In this document: positions 1-8,392 of the stretch, in pieces
Layout of the letters: every line of letters starts with the position of its first letter
Position numbering within the stretch: the stretch's first letter is position 1
Source of the DNA: Candidatus Binatia bacterium
GTDB taxonomy: Bacteria > Desulfobacterota > Binatia > UBA12015
DNA length: 64,000 bases
Reading direction: 5' to 3'
Assembly: GCA_029243485.1 (NCBI GenBank)
Contig: JAQWRY010000021.1
Coordinates: forward strand, 1-64,000
The notes under the pieces: model-generated
What the model was told of the DNA's origin: nothing
The model's database searches: none
The model's input: the letters and a program-made list of their open reading frames with translations, nothing else
Position numbers and translations under genes: made by a program

Positions 1-144
1 GTCGTGTCTTGCGCTGAATGTCGCGGACGACCTTCTCCGCGCTTTGTCCCTTTCCCATCGGATTCTCCTTCCGTTTGGGCCGGGAGTGTCTCTTATTTCA
101 TCGACCTATTTGGTCCAACCGTCTCTGAACCCGAACACCCGCTC

Positions 145-522
145 CAGATTCCGGCGGCGCGTCAGGAATCGCAGTTCGTCCAGCCGATCGACTTCTATCC
201 GACGTTTGCCGAGCTCGCCGGGATCACCGGTGCCCCGGTCAACGGCCAAAGCCTCGTGCCGTTGTTCCAGGGCAACGCGGGCAGCTGGCGCCAGTCGATC
301 CTCATCGAGCACTTCAGCCCCGCGGCCGGCGTCGACACCTCCCACGGGATCCGCACGCACGAATGGAAACTCATCCGCACCGAGGCCGTCTCGGGCGTGA
401 CCGTCGAGCTCTACAACATGGAGAACGATCCCTTCGAGCTGAACAACGTCGCCGACGAGCCGGGGAGGGCCGGGGTGGTCGCAAGCCTCAGCGCGCAGCT
501 CGATCTGTTGAAGCTGGAATAG
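145..522 (+). pseudogene. C-terminal fragment of a sulfatase
   Basis: This is the C-terminal quarter of an alkaline-phosphatase-superfamily sulfatase. The segment IDFYPTFAELAGI followed by NGQSLVPLFQG is the usual 'D-x-x-P-T-x-x-x-L-A-G-I ... G-x-S-L-x-P-L' block, and GIRTHEWKLIRT plus ELYNMENDPFELNNVAD is the typical C-terminal end (R-T-x-x-W-K-L-I ... L-Y-D-L-x-x-D-P-x-E-x-x-N). The N-terminal catalytic half with the formylglycine motif is absent. The upstream in-frame codons to position 4 do not look like a sulfatase, so the gene is 5'-truncated or joined to foreign sequence. It ends at TAG 520-522, eleven bases before a copy of the interspersed repeat. Confidence 0.75.
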
Positions 523-532
523 CGGGGAGACC

Positions 533-623
533 GCGGATAGCCGACATGAAGCCCCTTTTTGGCTCCAATCCGACCTAATGGCGCCTTACCGGACGTATGC
601 GTGCGCCTCTTTCTGCCTCATGG
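533..623 (+). repeat. Interspersed repeat, copy A (about 91 bp)
   Basis: The block runs from GCGGATAGCCGACATGAAG through a T5 run and TCCAATCCGACC to TTTCTGCCTCATGG. The same sequence recurs at 10079-10167 on the minus strand, almost identical over about 85 bp, and its first 57 bp recur at 5492-5548. It lies 10 bp past the sulfatase remnant stop and 3' of the convergent efflux gene. A weak hairpin (AGCC, loop CCTTTTT, GGCT) is the only local structure seen. There is no coding explanation. Confidence 0.9.
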
Positions 624-649
624 ACGGCTACAGTTTCTTTCTCAAGCCC

Positions 650-2233
650 CTACCAATCCGAGTAAAGCGCGCCAGGCGAACGCTCAAGTTTCCTCCCCGC
701 TTCGAGAAAACTCTCACTCATTTCCCCCGCCCCCAGAGCCAGATGTGCGAGCGAAGAAAGCAGGGCTGCATCGCTCTCAGCACGCGCCCGCTCTGCCTGC
801 GCACGGGCCGCACGTGCGAGAACCAGCGTCGGCATGTCGACCAACCCCTGATTGAAACCTTCCAGAGCACTCGCAAACCGCGTATTGGCCGCGGCAACCA
901 GCGACTCGACCGATTTGCGACGGGCGATCGCATTGCGTGCTTTCACGTAGTCTCGCCAAACCTCGGCGATCGCCTTGTCGCGCGCTTCTTCTAGTTTGGC
1001 CTCCGCAGCCGCGAGAGCCGCCCCCGCCATCCTTTGCGTATTCATGCGAGCGAAGCCGTCGAAGATCGCCCACTCGAAGGTCAGAAAAGCAGCGTACCTC
1101 TGCAAATTGAAATCGAGGTCATCCAGGGCTGGCACCTTGCGAATCGAGTTGTTCATCTGACTCCAGCCCGCGACGCCGAGCATCCCGATGCGTGGCAGAG
1201 CCGCGGCTCTCGAACGACGCAGGCTGGCTTCACGTGCTTCTAGCGCAGCCGCTCGAGCCAGCAGATCAGGCCGCTGCGCCAGGGCGCGGTCGATGAATTC
1301 CTGGAGAGGCACCTCAAGAGACGCTGGAAGGTGGCTCACATCGAGGCGTGCGATCAAAAGCTCGGTTCCCGGAGGCAAACCCGTTACCTGCGCCAATTTC
1401 ACGTAGGCAACTTCGGACTCGGCGCGCGCCCTCTCCCTAGCATAATCGGCCGCAACCGCCTCGCTACGAGCTTGAAGCAAGTCCGGTTCGGTCAACTTAC
1501 CCAGACGGTAACGTGCCTCGGCTGCTTCTTCGACGACCCGAGCCGCTTCCAGGGACACCTCGGTCGCGCGTTCGTGATCGGCGGTCGCCTGCCAGAAGGA
1601 AAATGCCTCGACGACCGCGAAGGCGACGAGTTGGTGAGTGGCGTCAAAAGTCAGATTGGCAACCGAAAGGTTCTTCTCGGCGACCTCCACCACCGCCTCG
1701 CGCGCTCCGAAATCAAAGAGCAACCAGCGCAAATTCGCTGAAGCACTACCGCGCGTGAATCCTGCCGCCACATCGAGATTGAGAGTTTTTTCTCCAGCTC
1801 CCGCCAGCAACGCGCCCAGAGCATCGTCGCGCCGGCCCAGTGCGCTCAGGTCGGCGCGGGTCTCGACATCGAGATCCCAGTAACCGCCCCCGTAGGAAGC
1901 GAGGAGTGCAAGGGACGGATAGTATTGCGCTTCCGCGAGCCCAACACCTGCCGCGGCGGCGCGAGCCACCTCCCAGGCGATACGGGTCGCCGGATTACGA
2001 CGCTGCGCCAGGTCAATCAGCGCCGGAAGATCATAGACGATACCGAAGTCCGGCGGCGGAATCTCGCGGTGCGCTTCCTCGACCTTTACCGCCAGTCCCG
2101 CTTTGGGCACGGGAGCCCGCCCCGCCGCGGGATCTTCCCCCACGAGGCGCCCAGGTGCGACTGCCGCACAGCCACCAAGCACGAGATTCATCAAGAAGAG
2201 GGCAGCCCATCTGCGGTGGCGCGCTTGCAACAT
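650..2233 (-). CDS. Outer-membrane efflux lipoprotein (TolC/NodT family)
   Basis: This is a TolC-like outer-membrane channel for a tripartite exporter. From ATG 2233 it is 527 aa and starts with a lipoprotein leader (basic MLQARHRRW, hydrophobic stretch, lipobox LGGC). I chose this ATG over a start 20 codons upstream because it gives a normal type II signal peptide. The body has the two long, Ala/Arg/Glu-rich alpha-helical repeats of the family, with TPARL-like helix turns (RYRLGKLTEPDLLQAR in the first half, GFNQGLVDMPTLVLAR in the second) and PSLALLASYGG for the first beta strands. It is transcribed away from the DUF1656-HlyD-FUSC operon with about 130 bp between start codons, so it very probably supplies the outer-membrane part of that pump. 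Its 3' end faces repeat copy A. Confidence 0.9.
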   Translation of the reverse strand: MLQARHRRWAALFLMNLVLGGCAAVAPGRLVGEDPAAGRAPVPKAGLAVKVEEAHREIPPPDFGIVYDLPALIDLAQRRNPATRIAWEVARAAAAGVGLAEAQYYPSLALLASYGGGYWDLDVETRADLSALGRRDDALGALLAGAGEKTLNLDVAAGFTRGSASANLRWLLFDFGAREAVVEVAEKNLSVANLTFDATHQLVAFAVVEAFSFWQATADHERATEVSLEAARVVEEAAEARYRLGKLTEPDLLQARSEAVAADYARERARAESEVAYVKLAQVTGLPPGTELLIARLDVSHLPASLEVPLQEFIDRALAQRPDLLARAAALEAREASLRRSRAAALPRIGMLGVAGWSQMNNSIRKVPALDDLDFNLQRYAAFLTFEWAIFDGFARMNTQRMAGAALAAAEAKLEEARDKAIAEVWRDYVKARNAIARRKSVESLVAAANTRFASALEGFNQGLVDMPTLVLARAARAQAERARAESDAALLSSLAHLALGAGEMSESFLEAGRKLERSPGALYSDW

Positions 2234-2353
2234 CGACTTCTTCCTACTAGTTCGGGCCGAGAGGTCTAAATGGACCTGCGAAGAATTCAGCACAAATCTC
2301 CGGGTGTACCGCCGAGCGCCTGGACACTGCCCCTACCTTTCTTGACCGGATGT

Positions 2354-2369
2354 TCTCCATATATGGAGA
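2354..2369. promoter_or_regulatory. 16-bp perfect palindrome, candidate operator of the efflux system
   Basis: TCTCCATATATGGAGA reads the same on both strands. It sits in the short region between the divergent efflux genes and covers the proposed ATG of the DUF1656 gene. A repressor bound here would block the plus-strand operon. No regulator gene is adjacent, so the cognate factor is unknown. Function is inferred from position and symmetry only. Confidence 0.4.
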
Positions 2370-2554
2370 TCGGAGGCGCGTACTTTCCCGGCTGGCTCCT
2401 CTCCTTATTCCTCGGGGCTGCCGCCGGCGCAATGCTGCGCACGGCACTAGTACGCAACGGCATCGATTCTTTCATCGAACCTCATGCCCTAGCGTGGCCT
2501 GCGATCATCACTGCCCTGAGCGCCTTTTCTTGGCTGCTATTTTTCTCCCAATGA
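2363..2554 (+). CDS. DUF1656 (AaeX/YdhI-like) small inner-membrane protein
   Basis: This is a small membrane protein of the DUF1656 family, which accompanies FUSC-type aromatic acid exporters. From ATG 2363 it is 63 aa: MEIGGAYFPGWLL opens the first transmembrane helix (LLSLFLGAAAGAMLRTALV), followed by an N-G-I-D-S-F loop and a second helix (AWPAIITALSAFSWLLFF). The motif E-I-x-x-x-Y-x-P is typical of the family. The start is uncertain: TTG 2342 in the same frame would add seven residues, and no clear Shine-Dalgarno sequence is visible for either. The TGA overlaps the ATG of the HlyD gene (ATGA), so the two are translationally coupled. Confidence 0.7.
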   Translation: MEIGGAYFPGWLLSLFLGAAAGAMLRTALVRNGIDSFIEPHALAWPAIITALSAFSWLLFFSQ

Positions 2555-3642
2555 ACGAAGACGAGACCAACGAAGCACCGCTGGGCCTGCGAGAGGCAGA
2601 GCCCGACCCGCGTGCCACCCGATTGGGTCAAATCATCGGTTGGGGCGCCGTTGTGGCCGCGATCATTCTGGTCGGCGCCGTCGCCTGGATTACCACCAAA
2701 CAACCGCGCTCCGACGAAGGACGGGTCACCGCCAACGTCGTCGGCATAGCTCCCCGCGTCAGTGGCCCCATTATTGACATTCCGATTGAAAACGACCAGG
2801 CGCTCCAAGCCGGCGACGTGCTCTTCGAAGTCGACTCTGAACCTTACGCGCTGGCCGTCGCGGTTGCACAGGCAAATCTCGACGCGATCGAAGGCGAACT
2901 CATCAATGCGCAAGGAGCGGTCAAAGCCCAGAGGCTCCAGGTCAAGGCAGCACGTGCGGTCTTCGTGCAGGCAAAGACCGCCCTCGCACAGGCGGAAGAA
3001 ACCTACGAACGACTCGAGCCATTGCTCGAGAAACGATTTGCGACGCCCGAAACTGTCGATACGGCGCGGCACGCTCGAGATATGGCCGCCGCTGCCGTAT
3101 CCGTCGCGGCGGCCGAGGTTGCCGCTGCTAAGGCAATCGTTCGCGACATCCAACCACTGAGGGCACGGCGGCGCGCCATTGCGGCCCTCCTCCAGGAAGC
3201 CGAACTCGCCCTGGAACACACTGTGGTTCACGCACCGTTTGCTGCACGCGTAGTCTCACTGACCATATCGGAGGGGGCGTTTGCCCGTGTCGGCCTAAAA
3301 ACGATCACGCTCATCGACACGCGTCGTTGGTGGGTCGTCGCAGATTTTCGCGAAAGCGAACTGCGCCACATTCGGGTCGGAGACCGGGCCCAGATCACTC
3401 TGGCCACCGATCCCGATATCGACATCGGTGGTACGGTAGACGGAATCGGCTGGGGGGTGACCCCCATGCCCAAGGACCCCTTCCCGGGCCTGCCTATCGT
3501 TCTGCGCCAACTCGACTGGGTGCATATCGCGCAAAGTTTTCCGGTTCGCATTCGCCTCGACTCCGATACCCCTCCCCACCTACTACGGGTCGGCGCGACG
3601 GCCTCAGCAAATATCCTCGGCAATCTCGCCCCCGAGAATTAA
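2551..3642 (+). CDS. HlyD-family periplasmic adaptor (AaeA/EmrA-like)
   Basis: This is the membrane-fusion protein of the efflux pump, 363 aa. It has a short cytoplasmic N-terminus and one transmembrane anchor (about residues 26-49, IIGWGAVVAAIILVGAVAW). The first half of a lipoyl domain follows (RVTANVVGIAPRVSGPI, QALQAGDVLFEVD), then a long Ala/Glu-rich coiled-coil hairpin (about 100-205), the second lipoyl half (VVHAPFAARVVSLTISEGAF) and beta-barrel domains (WWVVADFRESELRHIRVGD). The start ATG overlaps the stop of the DUF1656 gene by four bases. The FUSC gene begins directly after its TAA. DUF1656-HlyD-FUSC is the gene order of aaeXAB-type exporters of hydroxylated aromatic acids; the substrate here is inferred. 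Confidence 0.9.
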   Translation: MNEDETNEAPLGLREAEPDPRATRLGQIIGWGAVVAAIILVGAVAWITTKQPRSDEGRVTANVVGIAPRVSGPIIDIPIENDQALQAGDVLFEVDSEPYALAVAVAQANLDAIEGELINAQGAVKAQRLQVKAARAVFVQAKTALAQAEETYERLEPLLEKRFATPETVDTARHARDMAAAAVSVAAAEVAAAKAIVRDIQPLRARRRAIAALLQEAELALEHTVVHAPFAARVVSLTISEGAFARVGLKTITLIDTRRWWVVADFRESELRHIRVGDRAQITLATDPDIDIGGTVDGIGWGVTPMPKDPFPGLPIVLRQLDWVHIAQSFPVRIRLDSDTPPHLLRVGATASANILGNLAPEN

Positions 3643-5385
3643 ATGTTTCGCGAAATAGCCGGGACTCTACGCGAAGAACTTCGCTACGATTCAGAGCGAG
3701 CTCGACAAGCAATTCAGGTTACAATCAGCGTACTTCTCGTCGTGCTCGTGATGCTTGCGACCCAGATGCCTTTCATCGGCATAGCGCCCTACATGGTGTT
3801 TCTACTGTCGCAGGGTGAAAGCATCTCGACGCGGGCGGCGGCGATTCTCGCGTCGGCAGTGACCTTGACCGCCTGCCTTCTCATCGTGCTTATCACCCTC
3901 ATCGCATTCGACGCCCCCTGGTTTCGGGTGCCTCTATTCACACTGTTGTTCTTCGGCGGCTTCTATCTCATGCGAACATTCAGCCAGCCCAAGGCTGTTT
4001 TGGGTGCGCTGGTGATCCTCGGACTCGCCCTCGTCGCTTTCGACAAAGTTCCGACGCCCACCTATCTGTTTACCCAACTCGCGTGGCTCGTAGCGGTCCT
4101 CGGGCTCGTGATCGCTGGGAGTCTATTGGGCGGATGGGTCACCCGTATCCCCAGCGGACGCGAGCGGCTTCGGCATGTGCTGGTGACCCGAATGATGGCC
4201 ACCGAACAAACCCTCCGAGTTTCCCTCAATCCGCAAGCCGGATTGCGCTTGGCCCCCCTTCCCGGAGAACGCATCAAAGTCCAGGAAACTCTCGAGCGTA
4301 CGATTCTCGTCGGTCGCCTGACCGCGCGCCAGGGGGACCACTATGCGGCCATCGAGCAACTCTGGACGGATCTCGATGAAGCTTGTGACGCGTCGGGGCG
4401 CGAAACTACGGCGATCGATCGAGGCTCGCTCGCGCGAGCAGTCACGTCCCTTCGTTGCGCAATTTTGGAGGAACGCGCACTCAGCGAGTGCGAGCGCCGC
4501 GCGGTCCACACCGTCGGGGAAGGGACGTACTCCCCCGCTCTGCGGTCCGCCGTCCAAAATCTCGACCGGGGCTGGACTCGCATCCTGATGGAAGGCGAGA
4601 CGATCGCTTCCTCCGTAAAGTCGCCGGAAATGCTCCCAGACGACTTCGGAACCAATCCCCTATATGCCTCCTTCGCGCTCCGCGCGACCCTGGCCACCAT
4701 GGGCTGCTACCTCCTCATGGTAACGACTCACTGGGACGGCATCCATACTTCCATGGTAACGACCGTGGTCACGGCATTGGCAACGACCGGCGCACAAGTA
4801 CACAAGCAAGCCCTGCGTATTTCTGGAGCCGTAGTGGGCGGTGCGGTCGGAATCGTCATGGTGACCATGGTGATCCCCCGCTACGATTCTCTCATAGCCC
4901 TGCTCGTCATCATTGGTCTCGGCACCCTGGCCGCCGCCTGGATCTCGCTTGGAAGCACGCGAATCTCCTACGCCGGCTGGCAGATCGCACTCGCTTTCTT
5001 CATGACCGTACTCCAAGGGGCACATCCAGCAACCAACCTCGACGTCATCTGGGACCGCTGGGCAGGCATTGCAATCGGCATCTTCGCCATGCAACTCGCC
5101 TTTCGAATCGCTTGGCCCCAAACAACTGTCGAAGCGCTTCGAGACCAACTCCAGCGCATCCACGGGGTGATCGACGCATTCGCGCGACGCGACGCCAACT
5201 CGTCGGATTCCGGCACGGGCTCCCCGCGCGAAATCGCAGCGGAACTAGTTCTTGCGGCCGAAATAATGGAAGAAGCCGGAGTCGAAGCGCGCTTCCGCAA
5301 AACCGACCAGGTAAAACTGGCGAAGGAGAGCCGTGAACTCTGCAAGATGCGCTCCCGCTTTGCGGCTGCACTGGCTGACTCTTGA
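3643..5385 (+). CDS. FUSC-family inner-membrane exporter (AaeB-like)
   Basis: This is the inner-membrane component of the efflux system, 580 aa. Two clusters of transmembrane helices (about residues 25-165 and 345-490) flank a hydrophilic, largely helical cytoplasmic domain (about 170-340) and precede a C-terminal cytoplasmic tail. This is the duplicated half-unit layout of fusaric-acid-resistance/AaeB proteins. The second cluster contains the family-like stretch HTSMVTTVVTALATTG. ATG follows the HlyD TAA with no spacer, so the gene is the last of a three-gene operon. FUSC proteins export aromatic carboxylic acids or similar small compounds by proton exchange; the substrate here cannot be told from sequence. 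Confidence 0.88.
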   Translation: MFREIAGTLREELRYDSERARQAIQVTISVLLVVLVMLATQMPFIGIAPYMVFLLSQGESISTRAAAILASAVTLTACLLIVLITLIAFDAPWFRVPLFTLLFFGGFYLMRTFSQPKAVLGALVILGLALVAFDKVPTPTYLFTQLAWLVAVLGLVIAGSLLGGWVTRIPSGRERLRHVLVTRMMATEQTLRVSLNPQAGLRLAPLPGERIKVQETLERTILVGRLTARQGDHYAAIEQLWTDLDEACDASGRETTAIDRGSLARAVTSLRCAILEERALSECERRAVHTVGEGTYSPALRSAVQNLDRGWTRILMEGETIASSVKSPEMLPDDFGTNPLYASFALRATLATMGCYLLMVTTHWDGIHTSMVTTVVTALATTGAQVHKQALRISGAVVGGAVGIVMVTMVIPRYDSLIALLVIIGLGTLAAAWISLGSTRISYAGWQIALAFFMTVLQGAHPATNLDVIWDRWAGIAIGIFAMQLAFRIAWPQTTVEALRDQLQRIHGVIDAFARRDANSSDSGTGSPREIAAELVLAAEIMEEAGVEARFRKTDQVKLAKESRELCKMRSRFAAALADS

Positions 5386-5491
5386 GCACGGCCAACCTTG
5401 GCTACCAAAAGCCGCCTGAACTTCACCTCAATCTCAACAACCGATTCTGAATGCAAGGCGATGGTCGGCCCCGGGGAGAGAAAGAGAAGGA

Positions 5492-5548
5492 GCGGATAGC
5501 CGACATGAAGCCCCTTTTTGGCTCCAATCCGACCTCACGGCGCCTTAC
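5492..5548 (+). repeat. Interspersed repeat, copy B (57 bp, truncated)
   Basis: This copy keeps the first 57 bp of copy A (GCGGATAGCC through CGCCTTAC), with a small difference near CTCACGGCG, and lacks the 3' part. It lies about 105 bp past the FUSC stop in the same direction. The TAA of the convergent TonB receptor falls inside it, so the element is partly coding-overlapped. Confidence 0.85.
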
Positions 5549-7845
5549 AACTGGTAGCTGAGTTCGATGCCGACCGTGCGCGGGATCGCGAAGTACCGAG
5601 CCACGGTGCCAAGGTCCTCCGCGAGGGGAGGAATCCCCCAGTTGAGGTAGGCTTCGTCGGTCAGGTTCTTGGCCCACACCGCCACTTCGCTCCGGGAGTC
5701 ATCGAATCGGTACCCGAGTCGCGCGTGTAGAAGATTGTAGCCGCGTTGGATGAGCCCGGTGAGCTCGGGTTCCTGAAAGTGAACGCTGCTCTGGTAGTAC
5801 CAATCGAGGCGTGGCGTCAGGGTGCCCGCGAGCCACGGGGTGCCTGCCCCGGCGAACTCGAACGAGTACTGCAGGGCCACGTGCGCTTGTAGTTGTGGTG
5901 CCTGTCGGAAGGTCTCGCCGCCGCGTTCGAGCGGTTCGCCGGTCAGTCGGTCGAAGCTCTCGAACTCGTCGAAGCGTGCGTCGAGCAAACCCAACGACCC
6001 TTGGACCAACAGGCCGTCCAGGGGGATCGCCAGGAGTTCGATCTCGGCGCCTTTGTTCGTCGCGCTGGCGGCGTTCTGCACGATGACCTCGATCGTGTCG
6101 GGCAGTCCATCCCCATCTTCGTCCGGGCCGCTGACGATCGTCGACTTCTGGATGTCACGGTACTTGCCGAGGAAGATCGACGCGTTCAGCGTCAGGCGCC
6201 GCTCCCATGCGATCGTTTTGAGGCCGAGCTCGAAGGAATCGAGTGTCTCGGGGAGAAACGGCTCGAGCCGATCCGAGCTCAGGTTTCCGAACGTGCCGTT
6301 GAAGCCGCCCCCGCGGAAGCCGCGGCTGTAGGTGAAGTAGGAGAGGGCGTGCTCGAGCGGCAGCGCCTCCAGATACTCTTCCGGGAGGCGCATCGCGATG
6401 CTCGCCATCGGAGTCCAGGCGGTGAAGATGGCGCTGTTCGACGCGGCGGCGGACGATCCCCCGGCCAGGAGGTCCACGTTGTTGCGCGAGAGACCCTTCT
6501 TCTCCTCGGTGTAGCGGAGACCCGCCGTCACGCTCAGCCAGTCCGTCGGATCGCCCGTGACCTGGCCGTAGAGAGCCCAGTTCCAGTTGTCGACGTCGGT
6601 CAGGCTCTCGACCTGGGTCACGTCACCGATCCCCGGGAGGCTGATGCGCGTCGTGAACGCGTCGTTGGCGACCTCCCAGAAGCCGAAGGCTCCCGCCACG
6701 AAGTTGATCCGTCCGTCGAGGCTCTGGCCGTTCGCCTGCACTTCCTGGCTGAGCTGTCGTGCGAATCCGGGCTCGCCGTCGAGCGGGCCACCGCCCACGG
6801 CGGACAACTGCACGACCGGCAGCTCCGTCATGTCGATATCGTCCCGCGAGCGCGGCCTCTGCTCACGCCAGGCGCTCACGGACTTGAGTTGCAGGTCCTC
6901 GACCGCGCCGACGTCCCCCACGCTCCAGGCAATGGTGCCCCACAGCCCGTAGCTCTCCACGTCGGCGATGCTGGCGACGTCGGCGCCGAAGCGAAAGGGC
7001 TCCGAGTTCTCGCAGGCCTCGAGGAACTCGTCGATCCGGACCGGCGGCGAGTCGTTCTGTACGACGCACTGGCCTCCTCGGCTGCGTGCGTGGTTGCGGG
7101 CCCAGGTCCCGCTCACGTCGATCGTCACATCGTCGTGCGCGAGGAAGCGCAGCGATCCGAGGAAGGCGAGCGAGTTGCGGTCCGTCCATCGCTCCTCCCG
7201 AAACCAGTTGTCCGTGTAGCCGTCTCGGTTGGTGGAGGCGACCGAGAAGCGAGCCAGAAGGCGATCGTCGAGGGCCTTGCTCGCGATGGGGAGGTTCAGG
7301 GTCGCTCGTGTCGCAATGGTGTTGAACGATCCGGCGCGCACGAAAACGAAGCCCGTCGTCTCGGGCTGAGGCTTCACCGTAGTGATGTTGATCGCGCCAC
7401 CAACCGTGTTCTTCCCGAACAGGGTCCCCTGCGGACCGCGCAGAACCTCCACCTGCTCGACGTCGATCACGTCGATGATGGCTCCTTGGGTCCGGGAGAG
7501 GTAGACGCCGTCGACGTAGATCCCGACGCCCGGATCGAACGCGATCTCGCCCTCGCCTCGAACGCCGCGAATGACGACGGACGCTTCTTGATCCGTGCGC
7601 CCGGTCAGGAACTGGAGGTTCGGCACCAGCTGCTGGATGTCGTCCAAGCGGGTCACGCCGGCTTCGCGCAGCGTCGAGGGGCCGAGGGCGGTGACGGAGA
7701 CCGGCGTGTCCTCGAGGAGTTCGGCCCGCTTGCGTGCGGTCACGACGATCTCCTCGACCGCGGACCCCGTCTGGGCCTGGGCTGTTGCCATGCTCGCGAG
7801 GATTACGAGCAAGACGAGGACGGAGACCCGCTGGGCATCGACCAT
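5545..7845 (-). CDS. TonB-dependent outer-membrane receptor
   Basis: This is a 766-aa gated outer-membrane receptor. A signal peptide (residues 1-24, ending ATAQAQ) precedes a TonB-box-like EEIVVTARKR. The plug domain follows with its signatures (PVSVTALGPSTLREAGV, VVIRGVRG, GIYVDGVYLSR, VEVLRGPQGTLFGKNTVGG). The long beta-barrel includes YSRGFRGGGFNGTFG and ends in a typical aromatic-terminated strand (VGIELSYQL). The 'VDGVYLSR ... GPQGTLFGKN' type is common among receptors for complex organic ligands in oligotrophic and hydrocarbon-degrading bacteria. No adjacent gene names a substrate. Its stop codon lies within repeat copy B. Confidence 0.95.
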   Translation of the reverse strand: MVDAQRVSVLVLLVILASMATAQAQTGSAVEEIVVTARKRAELLEDTPVSVTALGPSTLREAGVTRLDDIQQLVPNLQFLTGRTDQEASVVIRGVRGEGEIAFDPGVGIYVDGVYLSRTQGAIIDVIDVEQVEVLRGPQGTLFGKNTVGGAINITTVKPQPETTGFVFVRAGSFNTIATRATLNLPIASKALDDRLLARFSVASTNRDGYTDNWFREERWTDRNSLAFLGSLRFLAHDDVTIDVSGTWARNHARSRGGQCVVQNDSPPVRIDEFLEACENSEPFRFGADVASIADVESYGLWGTIAWSVGDVGAVEDLQLKSVSAWREQRPRSRDDIDMTELPVVQLSAVGGGPLDGEPGFARQLSQEVQANGQSLDGRINFVAGAFGFWEVANDAFTTRISLPGIGDVTQVESLTDVDNWNWALYGQVTGDPTDWLSVTAGLRYTEEKKGLSRNNVDLLAGGSSAAASNSAIFTAWTPMASIAMRLPEEYLEALPLEHALSYFTYSRGFRGGGFNGTFGNLSSDRLEPFLPETLDSFELGLKTIAWERRLTLNASIFLGKYRDIQKSTIVSGPDEDGDGLPDTIEVIVQNAASATNKGAEIELLAIPLDGLLVQGSLGLLDARFDEFESFDRLTGEPLERGGETFRQAPQLQAHVALQYSFEFAGAGTPWLAGTLTPRLDWYYQSSVHFQEPELTGLIQRGYNLLHARLGYRFDDSRSEVAVWAKNLTDEAYLNWGIPPLAEDLGTVARYFAIPRTVGIELSYQL

Positions 7846-7857
7846 CAGTCAACGGTA

Positions 7858-8052
7858 TCATGGCGGGTGCCGGCGGTCTCGGTGACCCGGGGCGGACGGA
7901 CCCGCCGCCGGCACCGACGACCGAACCCGCGAGTCGCGCCTGATCTCAGACCTCGAGCGATCCGTCACGAGAACGGTTTCCCCGCGCGCTGCGATCCGAA
8001 CGTACTCGCTGAGCTTGCTCTTGAGCGTCTTGAGGCCGACGGCAAGACCCAT
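7858..8052 (-). pseudogene. Broken Phd/YefM-type antitoxin
   Basis: The first 36 codons (MGLKTLKSKLSEY-like start, VRIAARGETVLVTDR) match the N-terminal DNA-binding half of Phd/YefM antitoxins (L-K-x-x-L-S-x-Y-V-R-x-A-x-x-G-E-x-V-L-V-T-D-R). After VTDR the frame becomes Arg/Pro-rich and unrelated (SRSEIRRDSRVRSS), so the C-terminal toxin-binding half is lost. No PIN/VapC or RelE-type toxin is recognisable downstream. It starts eight bases after the stop of another fragment on the same strand. Confidence 0.6.
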
Positions 8053-8059
8053 TCCCGCC

Positions 8060-8248
8060 TCACTCCGGCACGATCACCAGCCGCGGGGGCATCGGCCCCT
8101 CCCTCGAGTCGAGCCACAACGTCGCCGGGCCGCTCTTGGGTTCCTTGAGGACGGCCCAACCGTGGTTGGGCGTGCCCGACAGGAACGCGGCCACGTCGGC
8201 CGTGACGTCGAAGACCACCTTGCCGGTTTGACGGTTGCGGATAGCCGC
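8060..8248 (-). pseudogene. C-terminal fragment of a DNRLRE-like domain protein
   Basis: About 60 codons read VVFDVTADVAAFLSGTPNHG, then WAVLKEP, then SREGPMPPRLVIVPE. This matches my memory of the end of DNRLRE/disaggregatase-related beta-sandwich domains in secreted proteins, where 'DVTADVAAFLAGTPN-GW' and 'SRE...PRLVV' are frequent. The reading frame upstream to 8392 has no family resemblance and no signal peptide, so the gene is 5'-truncated. Family recognition is from memory, hence moderate confidence. Confidence 0.5.
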
Positions 8249-8392
8249 TGAGGCGCGTTCGTGCCCGCGACATACCCGCGAAACGCCCAACTGCTTCAAG
8301 AGCCCAGAGAAATCAAAGGGCAAAAAGTGGAGGCGGGGGAAATCGATCTTCGGCGCTTGGCTTCTCGCGAGCAAAGTGACGGTAGCCGTCAA

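Noticed and set aside
5893-8148. A 751-codon plus-strand open frame opposite the TonB receptor
   Set aside because: It is antisense to a clearly real receptor gene, is very rich in Arg/Glu/Val and has no domain; it follows from codon bias.
8237-8247. GCGGATAGCCG, identical to the first 11 bases of the interspersed repeat
   Set aside because: No further similarity on either side; too short to be called a fourth copy.
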